From assembly GCF_048544455.1 (NCBI RefSeq), contig NC_133538.1:438772311-438836310 (forward strand): DNA of 64,000 nt. Reading direction: 5' to 3'. The notes beneath the pieces are model-generated. The model did no database searches and was not told the DNA's origin. It saw only the letters and a list, made by a program, of their open reading frames with translations. The DNA is from Silene latifolia. Its lineage: Eukaryota > Streptophyta > Magnoliopsida > Caryophyllales > Caryophyllaceae. The position numbers and the translations under genes are program-made. Each line of letters starts with the position of its first letter. Within the stretch, counting starts at the first letter, position 1. This document shows, one piece after another, positions 33,202-46,093 of the stretch.

Positions 33202-33235
33202 CTAGGTAATATCCCGCGCTTCGCGCGACCTGGTT
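33202..33235 (-). mobile_element. Helitron 3' terminus, minus strand
   Basis: On the minus strand the sequence reads GGTCGCGCGAAGCGCGGGAT followed by ATTACCTAG and then T. A GC-rich hairpin (CGCGCGAAGCGCG) about 10 bases before CTAG, followed by a host T, is the standard Helitron 3' end. The body extends to higher coordinates. I could not place the 5' TC end; candidates lie somewhere between 34200 and 36100. No Rep/helicase ORF is present, so it is non-autonomous. Confidence 0.8.
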
Positions 33236-33964
33236 TTAAAATTTTGTTATTCAAATACTAAAATGTGATATTGTTGGGCGAATACTCTTAACTTTCGTTC
33301 TCTATTGAATATCATATTTTTATATTTATTAATGTACAATATCATTCTTGAAGGATAGAGTTCTTTCATGAGTCGTGACTTTCCTTTTTATAAAAGCATC
33401 CATAATATTCAATGAAATGTCTTTTTGTCAAAATAATAGATATTTTCATCATGTATTAATCATGAGATATTTCTCTCGTGTCAAAAGTCAGTTCTTCAAT
33501 TCAAAAAATAAACCTGTTCGAGAGCAATATTCGTAAATGTATTCAATTTGGTATAAAAGTATATGTTGGAAACGTAGATGGAGACATTTAGCTACACTTC
33601 AGAAAAAAAAAAAGTGAGAAATTTTGAAAAAGTAAAGAAAATGTAGGAGTTGAAAATAACTCATAACATATTTTTCACAAAATAGGATTATACATCCAGT
33701 TGTACTATAATCATTGTACAATTAAGATATAAGAATCCGAGCTTATTCTTTTTGAGCTAATTTAAAGTTCATATTTTTAATCTGTAATTGGATGAGCTCG
33801 ATACTTTTTAATAAAGCTCATATTCTTTAACATAAAATTCGGATACTTTATCACAAAGCTCAGATTCTACACCATACAGCATATACAACTGGTTGTATAG
33901 TCCATAAATTGCTTTTGTCATTTGTCGCATTCAATAGACCACAAAGTATGACAAAAAGGTAAAA
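33236..33964. other. Probable Helitron body, non-coding
   Basis: AT-rich with no ORF. A short A run at 33600-33611 and several ATATTC/GAGCTCA words only. Confidence 0.4.
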
Positions 33965-34230
33965 TTTTTTTTTTGAAAGAAACCTCCCAAGGAGATTAAA
34001 CATTAACTATTAAATCGTGTGAAATAACAGATACAATGTTCAAAAGAAAATGACTTGACCAAACCCGCTACCAACCTGCCAAGGTGCTAACCGAGCAAGT
34101 TCATGATCAGCTACCTTATTATGTTCTCTACCGACAAAAGATCACTTAACAGAATTAAAAGAGCAACTACATAAAATAATATCGTCTACAATAAAATGAA
34201 AACTACTATGACCATAAAAAGTAAACTATT
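33965..34230 (-). pseudogene. LINE (L1-type) 3' end: RNase H remnant plus poly(A)
   Basis: On the minus strand the frame reads FIVDDIILCSCSFNSVK, a TGA where related sequences have tryptophan, then SFVGREHNKVADHELARLAP and W. This V-x-R-x-x-N-x-V-A-x-x-L-A pattern is the C-terminus of the RNase H domain in plant L1 elements. It is followed by a short 3' region with CTTGGGAGGTTTCTTTC and a run of about ten A at 33974-33965, the expected LINE tail. The 5' side is truncated, as is usual. Confidence 0.8.
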
Positions 34231-34768
34231 ATTTGATACACACAAACAAAATATACAAATATAAAGTATTGAATACTCGTACAAAGAAGAGAGTATTACT
34301 CTTGTTCCTTCGGTTTCTTCTATTTCACTTTTTAGTAAGCCTCTTTGATTTCTTTCATTCCATCATTGATTCAACTAACTAATTAGAAATCGATGTTAAA
34401 CTATCACTCTCTTCATTTCATTTGATTATAAATATTTAATAAAAATATATGTCACATATATTCCACAATATGGATATAATCAAATCATTTGGTTAAAATA
34501 CACCTTACATATATTTCACAAATATATAAAATCAAATGAAATTGAGGAATTACTATGTATTCTCATCCAGTTTTAATCTCTTTAAGGATTTTATAATGAT
34601 TTTATTACTTAGATTTACTTAAACAAACATCGATAATACATCTTTTGTAAGTAATTTATGAAAGATTTTTCAAAAAGTAACAAATATCTGTATATCAAAA
34701 TCATCTACATTTCCTAAACATATACTTCGTACTACTAATGGTAAAACCATTACGGAGTATAATTTACT
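34231..34768. other. Non-coding AT-rich segment
   Basis: No ORF. The related words CATATATTTCACAA(A)TAT recur near 34455 and 34510. Confidence 0.35.
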
Positions 34769-34978
34769 CTATATCCCATTCTTGAGATTTGAGCAAACCC
34801 AATCATGCTTAATTTCTAGGACATTAAGGTACCCATTCGCCCTTCCCTCCTTGTTACCCATCTCGATTTCTTTAAACTCACCTCCGTATCCATATAGTTG
34901 TGAGACTTGTGACCATCTTCCACCATTATCAATTACTTTACGGTCTACCACATCGATTATATTTTCTTCATGATCCAA
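34769..34978 (-). other. Unrecognised 69-codon ORF
   Basis: The minus-strand ORF begins MDHEENIIDVVDRKVIDNGG and includes RWSQVSQLYGYGGEFKEIEM. Its composition is protein-like and it has a start and a stop, but I recognise no family. It could be an exon fragment in the Helitron or a chance frame. Confidence 0.3.
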
Positions 34979-36004
34979 CTATTAAATAATTATTTGATGC
35001 TCCGAACTGTACTATCGTGACGTGATCAGCGCTTAGAATCAATAATACACTTTATTTGCAAGTTCTACTGGTGCAATGTATTTCGACGATGAATAACTAA
35101 TTGTACTGGTGCAATGCCTTTCGATGTTGGAAGTTGTAGCTGAAATGGAGAAAACAAAGAAAAAGCTTATATGTTGCATTTCTAATTGAGTACACAAATC
35201 CTATTAACTGTTGAAATGGAGTAATTTGTCTAATCACTGATGTAATAATATTTGCGTAGGCAATTGTTTGCACAACTTTTGTCAATTGGCAAATCAACTT
35301 TTTAGGCATAGAAGGATTTCTTAACAAAAGATTCAAGGTTATCCATTACAGAGTACTCCGCACTCGTATTATTTACTTACCGCCTCAACATGTAAATGTA
35401 ACAATTGAAAAGCTTTCATTTTGATTCTCACCTCTTTTTTTTTCCCAGATTGTCCATCTTAGGATTATAGCAAGAACAAACTCTAGAATATGATTTCATA
35501 TAGTCAATTTGTTGTGAGGGGAGGGGAAAATACTATATTTATAGGGTGTGTACATATCACTTAAGCAAATCAATAGAACAGTCCGTGAATTTTAAATACT
35601 CTGAATCAATAATATGGGTGTGTAATTGTAGGTTGAATGTGTATGTGTATCTTGAAATTACATGTGGTGTAAAATTTTATGTATATGCAAAATTCATGCT
35701 ACGGAGCATCTATATACAAAATTGGGTGATGAGAGGAAGATATGGGATGATCAATTTATATCAATGACAATCTTTGAAATAATGTACCAGTATGTCTTTT
35801 TTGCAAATTTACATTTCCAATGTGCATTGAAGGAGGACTCTTAAACGTATATTAGAAACAATATACTCCGTATATATTACTATCAATATATGTATTCACA
35901 CATTTGTTGACTATAATATTGTTATTAATTTTGGCTGTATGAACACATTTAACTTTAACTATTTTTTTTCATGTCACGTGTCACATCCACACTTTCTCAA
36001 CCCA

Positions 36005-36010
<6 letters not shown>
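34979..36010. other. Non-coding AT-rich segment
   Basis: The phrase ACTGGTGCAATG is duplicated at about 35067 and 35105 with similar following bases. Several short ORFs (35097-35336 minus, 35546-35844 plus) have no recognisable product. Confidence 0.35.

Positions 36011-36094
<84 letters not shown>
36011..36094. repeat. Compound (TA)n(GA)n microsatellite
   Basis: About 31 TA units followed by about 10 GA units. It immediately precedes the conserved 31-bp motif at 36107. Confidence 0.97.
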
Positions 36095-36106
36095 TTAGGT
36101 TCCTGT

Positions 36107-36845
36107 AAGTTTTGGTTCTTATGGTGAGTTTGTGCTTTGAAATCTCAGCCACTAGATTATATTAGAGATGAATGGCCAAGATCTAATCTTACCTGTCATA
36201 TAAAACCACTGTCATTTACTTATTTTCTCTTTTTTTTTTCTCTCTCTCTCTTCGTCTGTCAATCATTATATCTTCCAACTGTTTCTCTCTCTAATAAATG
36301 TAACGGCAATTGCTTATCTCCCTTCTATAATTCTGGTGTTATTCTTCAACTAAGTGTATATTTTTGCCTCTTTTTTCTTCGCCGTTCATCATCTATCTTC
36401 TGATTGAAGGTAATTTCATGACATTTTCCCCTGCTATTCTGTTATTCACTTTTATTTCATGCTTTCTATGCTCTCACTTCCATTTTTCTGTTTAATTATC
36501 CCTAGTTTTACTTACTCGAGTACTTTAATGTCGTTATTTCGTTTCCGCAGTTCCTTTCATTGTAATATTATTCTGCATTTTGAAGTTTCCGATTTTTCCT
36601 AAAGTGATTTGCATGTTAATAGTCATTTATCCAGTTTTCTATTGTTTATTGCTCTCTTCACACTTTACTTTTGTGTTATTCTACTGTTATTATTGCGCTT
36701 AGTTTGTTGTCAAGTTATTTTTGATGTTTTAATTATTTCTGTCCTTTCCTAGAGTTTTGTGTATGTTTGTGTTTTCTTTGCGCTTTAGTATTTCTATTAT
36801 TCCGCTATTACTCTGGTCTTATGGCGGCATTGCAACGTTAGTCTT
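36107..36845 (+). other. 5' region of the Ulp1-bearing unit
   Basis: Starts with the 31-bp motif shared with 15896-15926, followed by TCAGCCACTAGATTATATTA and a T/C-rich, GTTATTC-containing stretch without ORFs. Ends at the Athila target site GTCTT. Confidence 0.45.
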
Positions 36846-38585
36846 TGGTCGGGACTATATCTTTTCGGTAACTTGTCGTTAGGAGCACCTAGACCAAAAC
36901 ACAATTTATAGCTTCACAAACAACTCTACAATTAGTAAAGAGGCAAGTAAAGGTCGGATCCCAAGGGACGGGAATTGAGATGAGATTTCTATTGCAACTA
37001 GTGGTGTCTTAGGGGTGTCACAATTGAGGTTGATGTAGAAGGTCACTAAACTAAATAGCAATGAAAGTAAACAAGCAAGATGAATTATAAGGGTTGTAAA
37101 CAATTGATAAAAAGCACTAGGGTGTCATGGGGTCATAGGGGATTCATGGGAATTGATCATACAAATATGTTCTCAAATTATAAGCAAGCAATTATTATTG
37201 TGATGGATCGAGTTGGTTTATATCTTACAATCCTAGGAAAGTTTGGGTCTCGGAGCCGAATCGATTAGATTGTACAACACCTACAAGTCGACTTAGTCTT
37301 CCCTACTCAACAACATGCATGGTCTAATGAGACTCGAGTTGGTTTATGTCTTACAAGTCTCATTGAAAAGATAGGTGATGGGTAAAAAATGCAAGGATTC
37401 ATAGGCTCACATTTCATCAAACATAACATGTGCATGAGTTGAGATCACAAAAAGCAAGCAAAATAAACTATGAAAGCATATTAATTTAAGCATGAATCAT
37501 TCCCCATGTTGGTTTCCCCTAATTACCCATTAATCCTAGCTAAGGAACTACTCACTCATTATCATGTTGAACATGATAGCAAGGTTGTCAATCATACCAA
37601 CAAAATGAAACATGATGAATAAATCAAAGTGATTAACAATAATTAAAGAGGGATTAAGAGAATTATACCTACTAATGATTCCAATAATAAAGCAAAGAAT
37701 AAAAGAAGTACTTGATACTTGATTGGAAGGTTGTCAATCTCCCAATAATAACCCAAATAATCTTCAATTACCCAAAATAAAGGATGAACAAAAGAGAGAT
37801 TAAGGAAATAAAACTTATATTAAAACTTGATTAATTGTTGATTACAAGATTAAAGAGAGATTTGATTTATATTAACTACACTAAAGATTGCTAAGAAAAA
37901 CATGCTCTTCTAATTAGACTAATGGGGTATTTATAGTGGGGATTAGGTGTAGGAATTAGAGTTAACTAAGGGCTTAAATGACGATTAGGTTCCTACTTAA
38001 GGAAACGCCGGTCTTTTTGTAAGGATGGGCATCTTTCTTGAAGCTTGAAGAAACGAAATTGGTCTGCCTTGGAATCGGGGCGTCTTTAGCACGGGACGGG
38101 CGGATTCGGTGGTCTCTGCCCGGGCATCTTGTGGAGAAGACGGGCGTCTTCTGGAGCTGCTGCCCGGGCGTCTTGGGGAGAAGATGCACGGATTGTGGTG
38201 ATGGAGACGGGCGTCTTCTGGGGAAGACGCACGGATTGCTGGGCAGTCTGCTTTCTTCTTCTTTTCTTCCTTTTTCTTCATAAAATCCTTGGGGATTTCC
38301 TCGGGGATGCAAGGATCTTTTCTTATCATTGCCCATCTACTATAGTATGTATAAAGGCCTTCTAATCTTGTCTCTTCTTGATGCTTGGTCATTTGAATTC
38401 AATCAATTTAGTCTCATTTTGCCATGAAAATGCAAGTTTTGCACTCCTTTCCTACCAAGGGATCAAAACCTCAAAGAATATGCAAAACAAAGAATTAAAG
38501 ACAATAAATGACCCAAATATGCACTAAAAAGCATGGGAATAAGGCTAATTCGGGGACTAAATATGCTCTAATTATGGTCACATCA
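36846..38585 (-). repeat. 3' LTR of the Athila-type element
   Basis: 1740 bp, minus-strand start TGATGTGACCATAATTAGAG and end GTCCCGACCA. It contains the GACGGGCG motif cluster at about 38025-38245. Confidence 0.96.
38025..38245. repeat. GACGGGCG/GACGCACGGATT motif cluster in the 3' LTR
   Basis: About ten copies of GACGGGCGTCTT, GGGCGTCTTG, GACGGGCGGATT or GACGCACGGATT in 220 bases. The locally high GC and stop-poor sequence keeps frames open on both strands; these ORFs (up to 131 codons) are shared by both LTRs but show no known domain. Confidence 0.8.
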
Positions 38586-40549
38586 AATATCCCCAAACCT
38601 AACCTTTGCTCATCCCGAGTAAAGAGGTGACAAAGACTAGGACCATTATTTAAACTAACCTAATAACATAGCTGACATGAGACAATTAGCGGGTCTTACT
38701 CCGCCCCTTCAACTCACAACAAGACAACCATGAGGTAGGATGCCTTCTTGCAAGGCAAGGTGGGTCTTGCCAAAATGGCGACACATCCAAACATTAGGCA
38801 CACAAAATCAAATAATGGATGCATCTACAAAAGAATAGCCACTTTCCTCATCTAAGTGGCGGAAATTATCTATAAGGGAAGCAATTCAAGGGTACACACT
38901 CCTTCATGGATGCAATTTCTTCAAACTATTAAGCCTAGAAGGATACCAATAAATCACCTCCAAGTTGTGTCAAGCTAGGGTACCTTTGTCCTCAATCGTT
39001 AAATTCTTTTGTCAAGAATAGACTCCCTATGGTGTTAGAAACACTGGAGGATCGCGGAATTCCCCCTCTTGCCTAGACAAGAAGAAGGGTCGTCCCCTCT
39101 CTACCATGCACAAAAATCGATACGATGGATAAAGGGATCGATAGATATTTGAGTTTCACTTTGGGAGTTTGCTTTTGTTTTTGTTTTTCCCCCCAATTTC
39201 TTGTGGCATATAACATTTGAGAACACTTTCTTGCCATTTCTTTTTGATTTTTGGCATTTCAATACTTGACAACTTTCAACTTTTGCATTTCTTTTTGAAC
39301 ATTTTCAAAGTCACTCCATATGTAGTGAGGGTGGCTTATATTTGAAGCTTTAAGAGTTGTATTTTTGCTCCTCTTTTCATTTAATGCATTTTTTTTGCAA
39401 ACTTTCTTTCACTTTTCATTTCATTGAATTCAAATTGATTTCTTTTTGTGCCCATTCCCTTTGATGACAAAAATGTGGTAGAACATGGATGATGGATGGA
39501 TGCATGGTTTCAAGGGTCACCTTGGAATAAACGGTAGCCAAGGAGTTATCACACCACAAGGTACTCTTGACTAGGCCTTAATCCATGGGTCAAAGCATAC
39601 TAGCATGACACGTCCTTGGGTGTTTTACAAATATTCTAACAAGAAAAGTCTTAAGAAGAAAAAGCATCTACTAGGGCCTATATACACTTGTCAAGCTTCA
39701 TAAGTAGACGGTTTCGCAAAATTTTTCTAACATGCAACTATATGCCATGATGCAACTAGCATATAAACATCCTAATGCAAATGATTCTACCAACTAATAT
39801 GACATGTACACTAAATGCAAGTCCTAAGTTCACATTGTTGTACTGCATCAATCAAAATAAAGCCACATAGTCATTAACATAAAGAGGAAAAAGGAGATTG
39901 GAAAGATCATACCATGCGGTCTTCAATATCCTCATGTCTCGGATGTGGCATAGTCGATCAATGTGAACAAGGATAAAACAAACACAATATATAAATGACT
40001 ATACTACAAAGGAAATGAACTTGTTTTAGGTTTTTCAATTTTTCAATTTTTATGGTTTTTCGAAATTTTTCAATTTTTTTTGGATTTTTAAATATAAAAG
40101 TTAAGTTAGAATTCTCCATCCCCACACTAATATGGGCATTATCCTCAATGGCCAAAATGATGGGAAATCATGCAAGAATGATGCATGAATTCTACACTAA
40201 ATGCAAGCTACACTAATCTACACTACATGATGCATGGTTCTTTTGTTTATGACGGAGAGCGTAATTTAGATTACCTCCCATTGTGTATGCATGTACTTCC
40301 CCAAACCGAGTTAGACATCATTTCTAATGTCCTAAGGTTGGGTGTAGTTCATGCACACAAGATGCAATGCATGAAACTAAATTTGTCATTTTAGATTTTC
40401 AAAAATGGGAACAATGAAATAAGAACACCTCAATGGGGCCGAGGTGTTAGTCCTCTATGTTACTAGGACTACTCCAACCATGATCAAGATAAAGTAAATA
40501 AAACAAAGAAGTAGACAAACCTCAAGAGGGTATGAGCCTCCAAAGCTTG
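38586..40549 (-). other. 3' non-coding region of the Athila-type element
   Basis: Polypurine tract at 38586-38600, then about 1.9 kb without ORFs, T-rich between 39160 and 39470. It separates the env-like ORF from the 3' LTR. Confidence 0.6.
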
Positions 40550-42120
40550 CTAATCTTCCACCATATCATCATTATCATCATCTTCCTCAATAGAAGTGGA
40601 CTTATCACCACTTCCTTCTTCACTTTCTTGTTCACTTTGTTCATCATCCTCTTCTTCTTCTTCACTAGCCTCTTCATCAATGCTATCAACAACCGCATCA
40701 CCGACAACCTCATCGTCACCCAGAATCTCACCTCTAGATGCACTCGGAAAGAAGACTTCCCTATCCGCCCAACTAGGCAAAGGACATGAAGGATCAAGTA
40801 GTCCTTGCCTAGCTAAATGAAGGAGGGGTGGATATTGGGCTAAGTAAGCATCTTTCCGATCCTTAAAAGCTTGCTTGTGCATCTCTTACATAAGAAGAGT
40901 CATATAATCTTTGCTTGCTTCAACACCTTCGGGTTTGAACTCTTGGTACTTGAAAGGATAGGGTGGTGTGACAATGGAAGAGGCGGGCATTTCAACTTCA
41001 TCCTTTTGTTGTCGGATAATGTATTCGGCTTCTTTTGAGAGGGGAAGGAGGTAGTTGGTCCGATGGACACTTAAACGACAAATATTCAAAGGCAAAGTAA
41101 AAGATCTAGCCTCATTGGTGAGCCACCCATACTTGGTGTCAAGAGGGTTATGAGTAACCCACTTGTACTTGTTAATCATAGCATCCATATCAATGAGATG
41201 ACCCCCCTTTTTCGCCACATACTTGCTATCCTTGTTGAAGTTCGGATCAAAGTACTTAGCTAAAAGAGTGACTAGACCCCCATTCACAATAACGGTGGTG
41301 CCTTGCTTCCCACAATCAACATTTAGCCATCTATCCACCAAAAGCCTTAGAGAATTGAAAGGCTTGGTGAATTTCCTTCCAATGTTTAAGGCCGACTCAA
41401 GAAGAACACAATCGAGCTTGGTAAAGTCGTTGGTGTCTTTTCTTGCAATGATGGTATTCCCTATGACCTTATGCCACACTCTAATGCCCGGATGGTGGAC
41501 TAATAGAGCGCGACTAGCATGATAGTTCTCAAATTTCCTTCCGGAAATCGCCTCCCAAAGAGGAGCGGGGTCATACTTTCCGGGATTCTTGAAATAACTA
41601 TGTGAATCACTAAGATCCAATGCTTTACCCAATTCCTCAAAGGTGATGCGCCTACTCACATTAGCTAGGCGGAACTCGATGTTTTCCATAGTCTCTACCT
41701 TTGTAACTTTCAAAGAACTCAAGAATTCTAAGGTAAGGGAGGGGTATGTCAATTCTTTTGTAGCAAACAATTTTCCCAACCCCATGGCTTCAAAGAAGTC
41801 TTTGGTTTGCTCAAGGACACCCAACTTATATAAGCAACTTCACAAATAAACTTGGTGGATAGAAAGGCTTTTCTAGCATACTTGGTAAATGTTTCCCTAT
41901 GAGAGTTAGAGATGAAAATTACCCCCGGATAGTTCGAAAGTTGAGCAATTTTCGGAGTTGTTGATGTTATTGCTTCCAAGGGAGGTTGTTGTTGTTGCAC
42001 TTCCAAGTTTGAACTAGCTATCACCATAGCCAATGAGGCTTTCTTTGCTTGAAGACTCTTTTGCCTTGTTGATAGTGCCTTTGCCTTAGGTGCCTTTGTT
42101 GCTCCTTTTGTCCTTGCCAT
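40550..42120 (-). pseudogene. ATHILA ORF-1 (env-like) region, one frameshift and one nonsense codon
   Basis: The minus-strand frame starts MARTKGATKAPKAKAL at 42120, a basic N-terminus. Near 41830 the frame shifts, and the ATHILA ORF-1 core continues with FFEAMGLGKLFATKELTYPS, LTLEFLSSLKV, RRITFEELGKALDL and HHPGIRVWHKVIGNTIIARK. After KDYMTLLM a TAA at about 40888-40886 interrupts. The same frame continues with EMHKQAFKDRKDAYLAQYPP and ends in an acidic tail (EEASEEEEEDDEQSEQESEE) at about 40550. The core corresponds to the family annotated as Arabidopsis retrotransposon ORF-1. Its role is unknown; an envelope role has been proposed but not shown. Confidence 0.88.
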
Positions 42121-43268
42121 TGATGATTTAACCAAGAAAAGAGTGAAAATCTTCAATTTCCAAGTATACCCAAATCGATTTTATGGTGAAAGTCTTTGCC
42201 TTTATAATTTCAAAAATCGACTCAAAGGTTAAAGATTTTGGTGCTTGGTTTGATTTTTGTTGAAAGAGGAGTGATTAATTTTTGTTAGAAGGATGTTTTG
42301 ATTTGATTTTGATGAATGTGGTTGAGGAAGTCTTGTTTTGGTGATGGAGAGGATGAGGGTTTTGAGTTTCGGGGTTTATGGGTAGTGTTTTGAATGAAGG
42401 AATGAAGAAATGAATGGGGGATGGGGTTTATAAAAGGCCCGAAAAATTTGAATTGCAGGGGGAAGACGGGCGTCTTTCCTTCGGGACGCTCGGATTATGC
42501 CTGTTTTGGGTTGAGAATTCTCGCCTAAAGACGGGCGTCTTTTAGCAAAGACGCTCGGATTGTTCAACTGCGGGACGGGCGTCTTTCACTGAAGACGGGC
42601 GGATTCCTTTCCATTGATTTTTCTTGTTTTTCTCAGCCAAAAAGACGGGCGTCTTTTCTTGCAGGACGGGCATCTTTCTGGAGACGGGCGGATTCTTTTG
42701 TAGGACGCTCGGATTTATCAACAGTCCCAAAATTTCAAAAATTCAGCTCAGAGGGACGGGCGTCTTTTGACAAATACGCCCGGGTTGCCTGAAGACGGGC
42801 GGATTCTCTTGAAAACGCTCGGATTAACGCTCCTTTACCCGATTCGCCCATCCGTGTACTTGCATATCCCTTGTCATTTTTCATTCTTCAAAATCCCGTG
42901 TTCTTCATTGTGGGGGCACTACTAAGGCATGAATAGCCTAGGCAATTTCTATCCCCACACTAATCTAAAGCACTACACATCAATTAAAATCATTAGTCCC
43001 TCCCTCACTTCTCTCAAAAATGATTATTATCTTGATCAAGGCATAAAAATCCAAGAATGACAAAAATGCAATGTAAGAATTAAAATGCGAGTTAGGGAGT
43101 TAGAAATATTTACAAATGGTGGTTTAGGGAGGACTCCACCAAACTCTCATCCTTAGTTAGATGTCATGGGGGCATGTCCAAGGTGTTGTTGATGTTGCTC
43201 AATACCTTAAAGAAGTAATCAAAAGCTTGTTCATTATCATGATAAAGATCTTCAATAGAACTTTGCCC
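42121..43268 (-). other. Region where RT/RNase H/integrase are missing
   Basis: Between protease and the env-like ORF there is about 1.1 kb with no RT or integrase motif. 42460-42840 holds a second GACGGGCG cluster like that in the LTRs; 42840-43160 is plain AT-rich. Confidence 0.75.
42460..42840. repeat. Internal GACGGGCGTCTTT motif cluster upstream of the env-like ORF
   Basis: At least twelve copies of AGACGGGCGTCTTT, GACGGGCGGATT and GACGCTCGGATT in 380 bases. The core AAGACGGGCGTCTT is palindromic in its arms (AAGACG/CGTCTT). The same words mark both LTRs. Confidence 0.8.
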
Positions 43269-45953
43269 TTATTGTCGGTCTTGATCGATAGCATTACCAA
43301 TATAGGGATTGAAAATCTCTTCAAACTCATCGTCCCAAAGACCACAAACTTCATCTACTTGATCACTAAAGATCTCTTGAGTTGATAGAGACAATTCTCC
43401 CATTTTCTTGTCTTGGCCAATGAGGCCATCCTCTTCATTGCTTGACTTTGGTGAGCTTTCCAAGCTCTCTTTGCTACAATTCACTTGCTCTTTGAATGGA
43501 GCATCTTCAATTTTCTTCTTCCATTGAAATTCCGACTTCTTCCTATCATCCTTCCGGCTATAATGATCAACCATAAAACATGGTTCATGCAAACGGGGAG
43601 CTCTCATGGTCTTGTCAAGATTGAAAGTTATGCTCTCATCTCCCACTTCTAGAGTGAGCTCTCCATGCTTCACATCAATCACCGCACCCGCGGTGTGTAA
43701 GAAAGGTCTTCCTAGAATGATTGGAATGTTGGAATCTTCTTCCATGTCAACAATGACAAAGTCCACCGGGATGAAAAATTTCCCAATTCGTACAGGAACA
43801 TCTTCTTATATCCCTAATGGTGTCTTCGTCGATCTATCGGCCATTTGGAGTGTGATATTGGTGAATTTAAGCTCTCCTATCCCCAACCTTTTACTTACCG
43901 AGTACGGCATAACACTCACACTAGCCCCTAGATCACATAAGGCTTTGTTGATCGTGGTGTCGCCAATGGTACACGGTATTGAGAAGCTTACCGGATCTTT
44001 GAGTTTTGGAGGTGAACTCCCTTGAAGTATTGCACTACTCATCTTAGTGAAGGCGATAGTCTCAAGCTTCCGGATCGACTTCTTCTTTGTGAGGATGTCT
44101 TTCGCATAGGCCGTCACGTGATTGATTAATTCCGTGAAAGGAATTGAGACTTCCAAATTCTTCACAATTTCCATAAATTTTCCAAGTTGGTCATCAAATT
44201 TGGGCTTGGCTTGACGACTTGGAAAAGGAAGTGTAATCACAATGGGCTCCTTCTCCTTGACCTTGTCTTCATTTTTCTTTGAAATTTATTCTTTTGATGG
44301 TTCTCCATCCTTGGAGTTTTGCACAATTTCTTCTTTATCACTAGCTTCCACAACTTCATCCTCAACTTGCTTCTTCGGTGCTTCATACCTTGTACCACTC
44401 CTCAAGTGAATGGCGCTAACCGTTTCATGTCTTGGGGGATTACTTTGAGGTGGTAATTGCCCCTTTTGTCTTTGTGAACTTGAAGATGCTAGTTGGGTCA
44501 ATTGGGTTTCCAACATTTTGGTGTGAGCTAGGATGTTGTTGATGGTGGTTTCCTTTGCTTGACTATCTTTTTGCATTTGAGTGAAAAACTCCTGTTGATT
44601 TTTTTGCATTTGAAGGACTGCTTTTTGAACATCAAAACCTTGGTCATTTTGTTGATTGTATGGAGATTGATTTTGGTAACCTTGGTTTTTGTTGTAAAAG
44701 GGTCTTTGATTTTGGTTTCTCATGGGAGGTGGGGTGTATGTTTTTTGAGGGTTTTGAACATTTTGGCTTTTGTATGAGAGATTTGGATGGAATTTGGTGT
44801 TTTCATTGTAATAGTTGGAATAAGGGGTACCACTTTTGTATGCTTGGAAAGCATTCACTTGTTCATTTGTTCCCCTACATTCACTTTGGTCATGTCCCAA
44901 AGTTCCACAATTCTCACATATCCCACTTGGGATTGATGAAGATGCCGTCATGGCATTAACATGATGCTTTGGTGATTTTGAGGCTTCTTCAAGTCTAGCC
45001 ATAGCTTTTTCAAACTTCAAGTTGATGGTATCAATGTGAGCACTAAGTTGAGCACCCAATTGAGTAATGGAGTCCACTTCATGCTTTCCTCCTTTAGTAG
45101 CCTTGCGAGGTCTACTATATTGTGAGTTATGGACCGCCATTTCCTCAATTTTGTTCCAAGTTTGATTGTCATAAACTTCAGTGAACATTCCATTTGATCC
45201 CATGTTGAGAATGTTCCTTGAATCTTCATATAGACCGTTCCAAAATTGTTGTACCAAGAACCACTCGCTAAGTCCATGGTGAGGACATGAGCGACAAATT
45301 CCCTTAAACCGCTCCCAAGCTTCGTACAAAGATTCTTCATCCCTTTGCTTAAAGCCCGTGATTTGAGCTCTTAGCATGTTAGTCTTTTCCGATGGATAGA
45401 ACTTTTTGTAGAAAGCTAGAGCCAACTTTTTCCAAGAATCAATTCCGAGAGTAGCCTTATTAAGGCCTTTCAACCATTGTTTCGCGGTGCCAATTAGAGA
45501 AAAAGGAAATAAGACCCATCGAATTTGGTCTTGAGTTACACCGGTTTGAGAAATCGCATCACAATAGTCACAAAAGGTCTCCATATGAGAGTGAGGGTCT
45601 TCACTAGGCATCCCCCCAAATTGGCTTCTTTCGACTAATTGGATAAATGGGGATTTGGCAATAAAATTTCCGGTTAGATGTTGTGGTGTGGAAGTACCAT
45701 TGGGTAGGTTCTCCTCGGTGGATACCGAATGTGATGAAAACTTAGGCATTGTGGGTTGATTTTGTGCTGTATTTTGTGTTGGGTTCTCCTCACCTTTTCT
45801 TGCAAAAGGGTTGATGAACTCAATAGTTGGTTGAATATCTACAACCTCACCAATACCTCTCAAAGTTCTCCTAGGAAGTCTTCTATTGGTTGTCAAAGTT
45901 CTTTCAATTTCACGATCAAAGGGTAACAAGTCACCTTGTGACCTTCTAGACAT
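43269..45953 (-). pseudogene. Athila-type gag-protease with two in-frame stops
   Basis: The minus-strand ATG at 45953 opens MSRRSQGDLLPFDREIERTL. The gag core follows (LVERSQFGGMPSEDPHSHME, WVLFPFSLIGTAKQWLKGLN, and FYKKFYPSEKTNMLRAQITG), then a zinc knuckle CENCGTLGHDQSEC. A TAA at 44288-44286 interrupts. The same frame continues to the aspartic protease with LCDLGASVSVMPYSV, a second stop near 43806, then IPIILGRPFLHTAGAVIDVK and ends at 43269. The protease active site reads D-L-G-A as in other Athila-like elements. All pieces are in one frame, so two nonsense mutations suffice to explain the breaks. Confidence 0.92.
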
Positions 45954-46075
45954 GCAAAATATCAAACAACTCGAAAACAATTAGAACAAACCTTTAGGAA
46001 TTTTACTTCCCCAAGGCAAATAAAGACACAACTAATAACAATATTAGAAAATCTAAATCAAGTTAACACCGTCCC

Positions 46076-46093
46076 CGGCAACGGCGCCATTTT
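46076..46093 (-). promoter_or_regulatory. Athila primer-binding site
   Basis: Minus-strand TGGCGCCGTTGCCGGGGA, a few bases from the 5' LTR end, is the usual primer site of Athila elements (tRNA-Asp type). Confidence 0.85.

Noticed and set aside
37974..38392. ORFs of 78-131 codons in both Athila LTRs
   Set aside because: Open on both strands because of the GC-rich GACGGGCG cluster; conserved only because the LTRs are copies; no domain.
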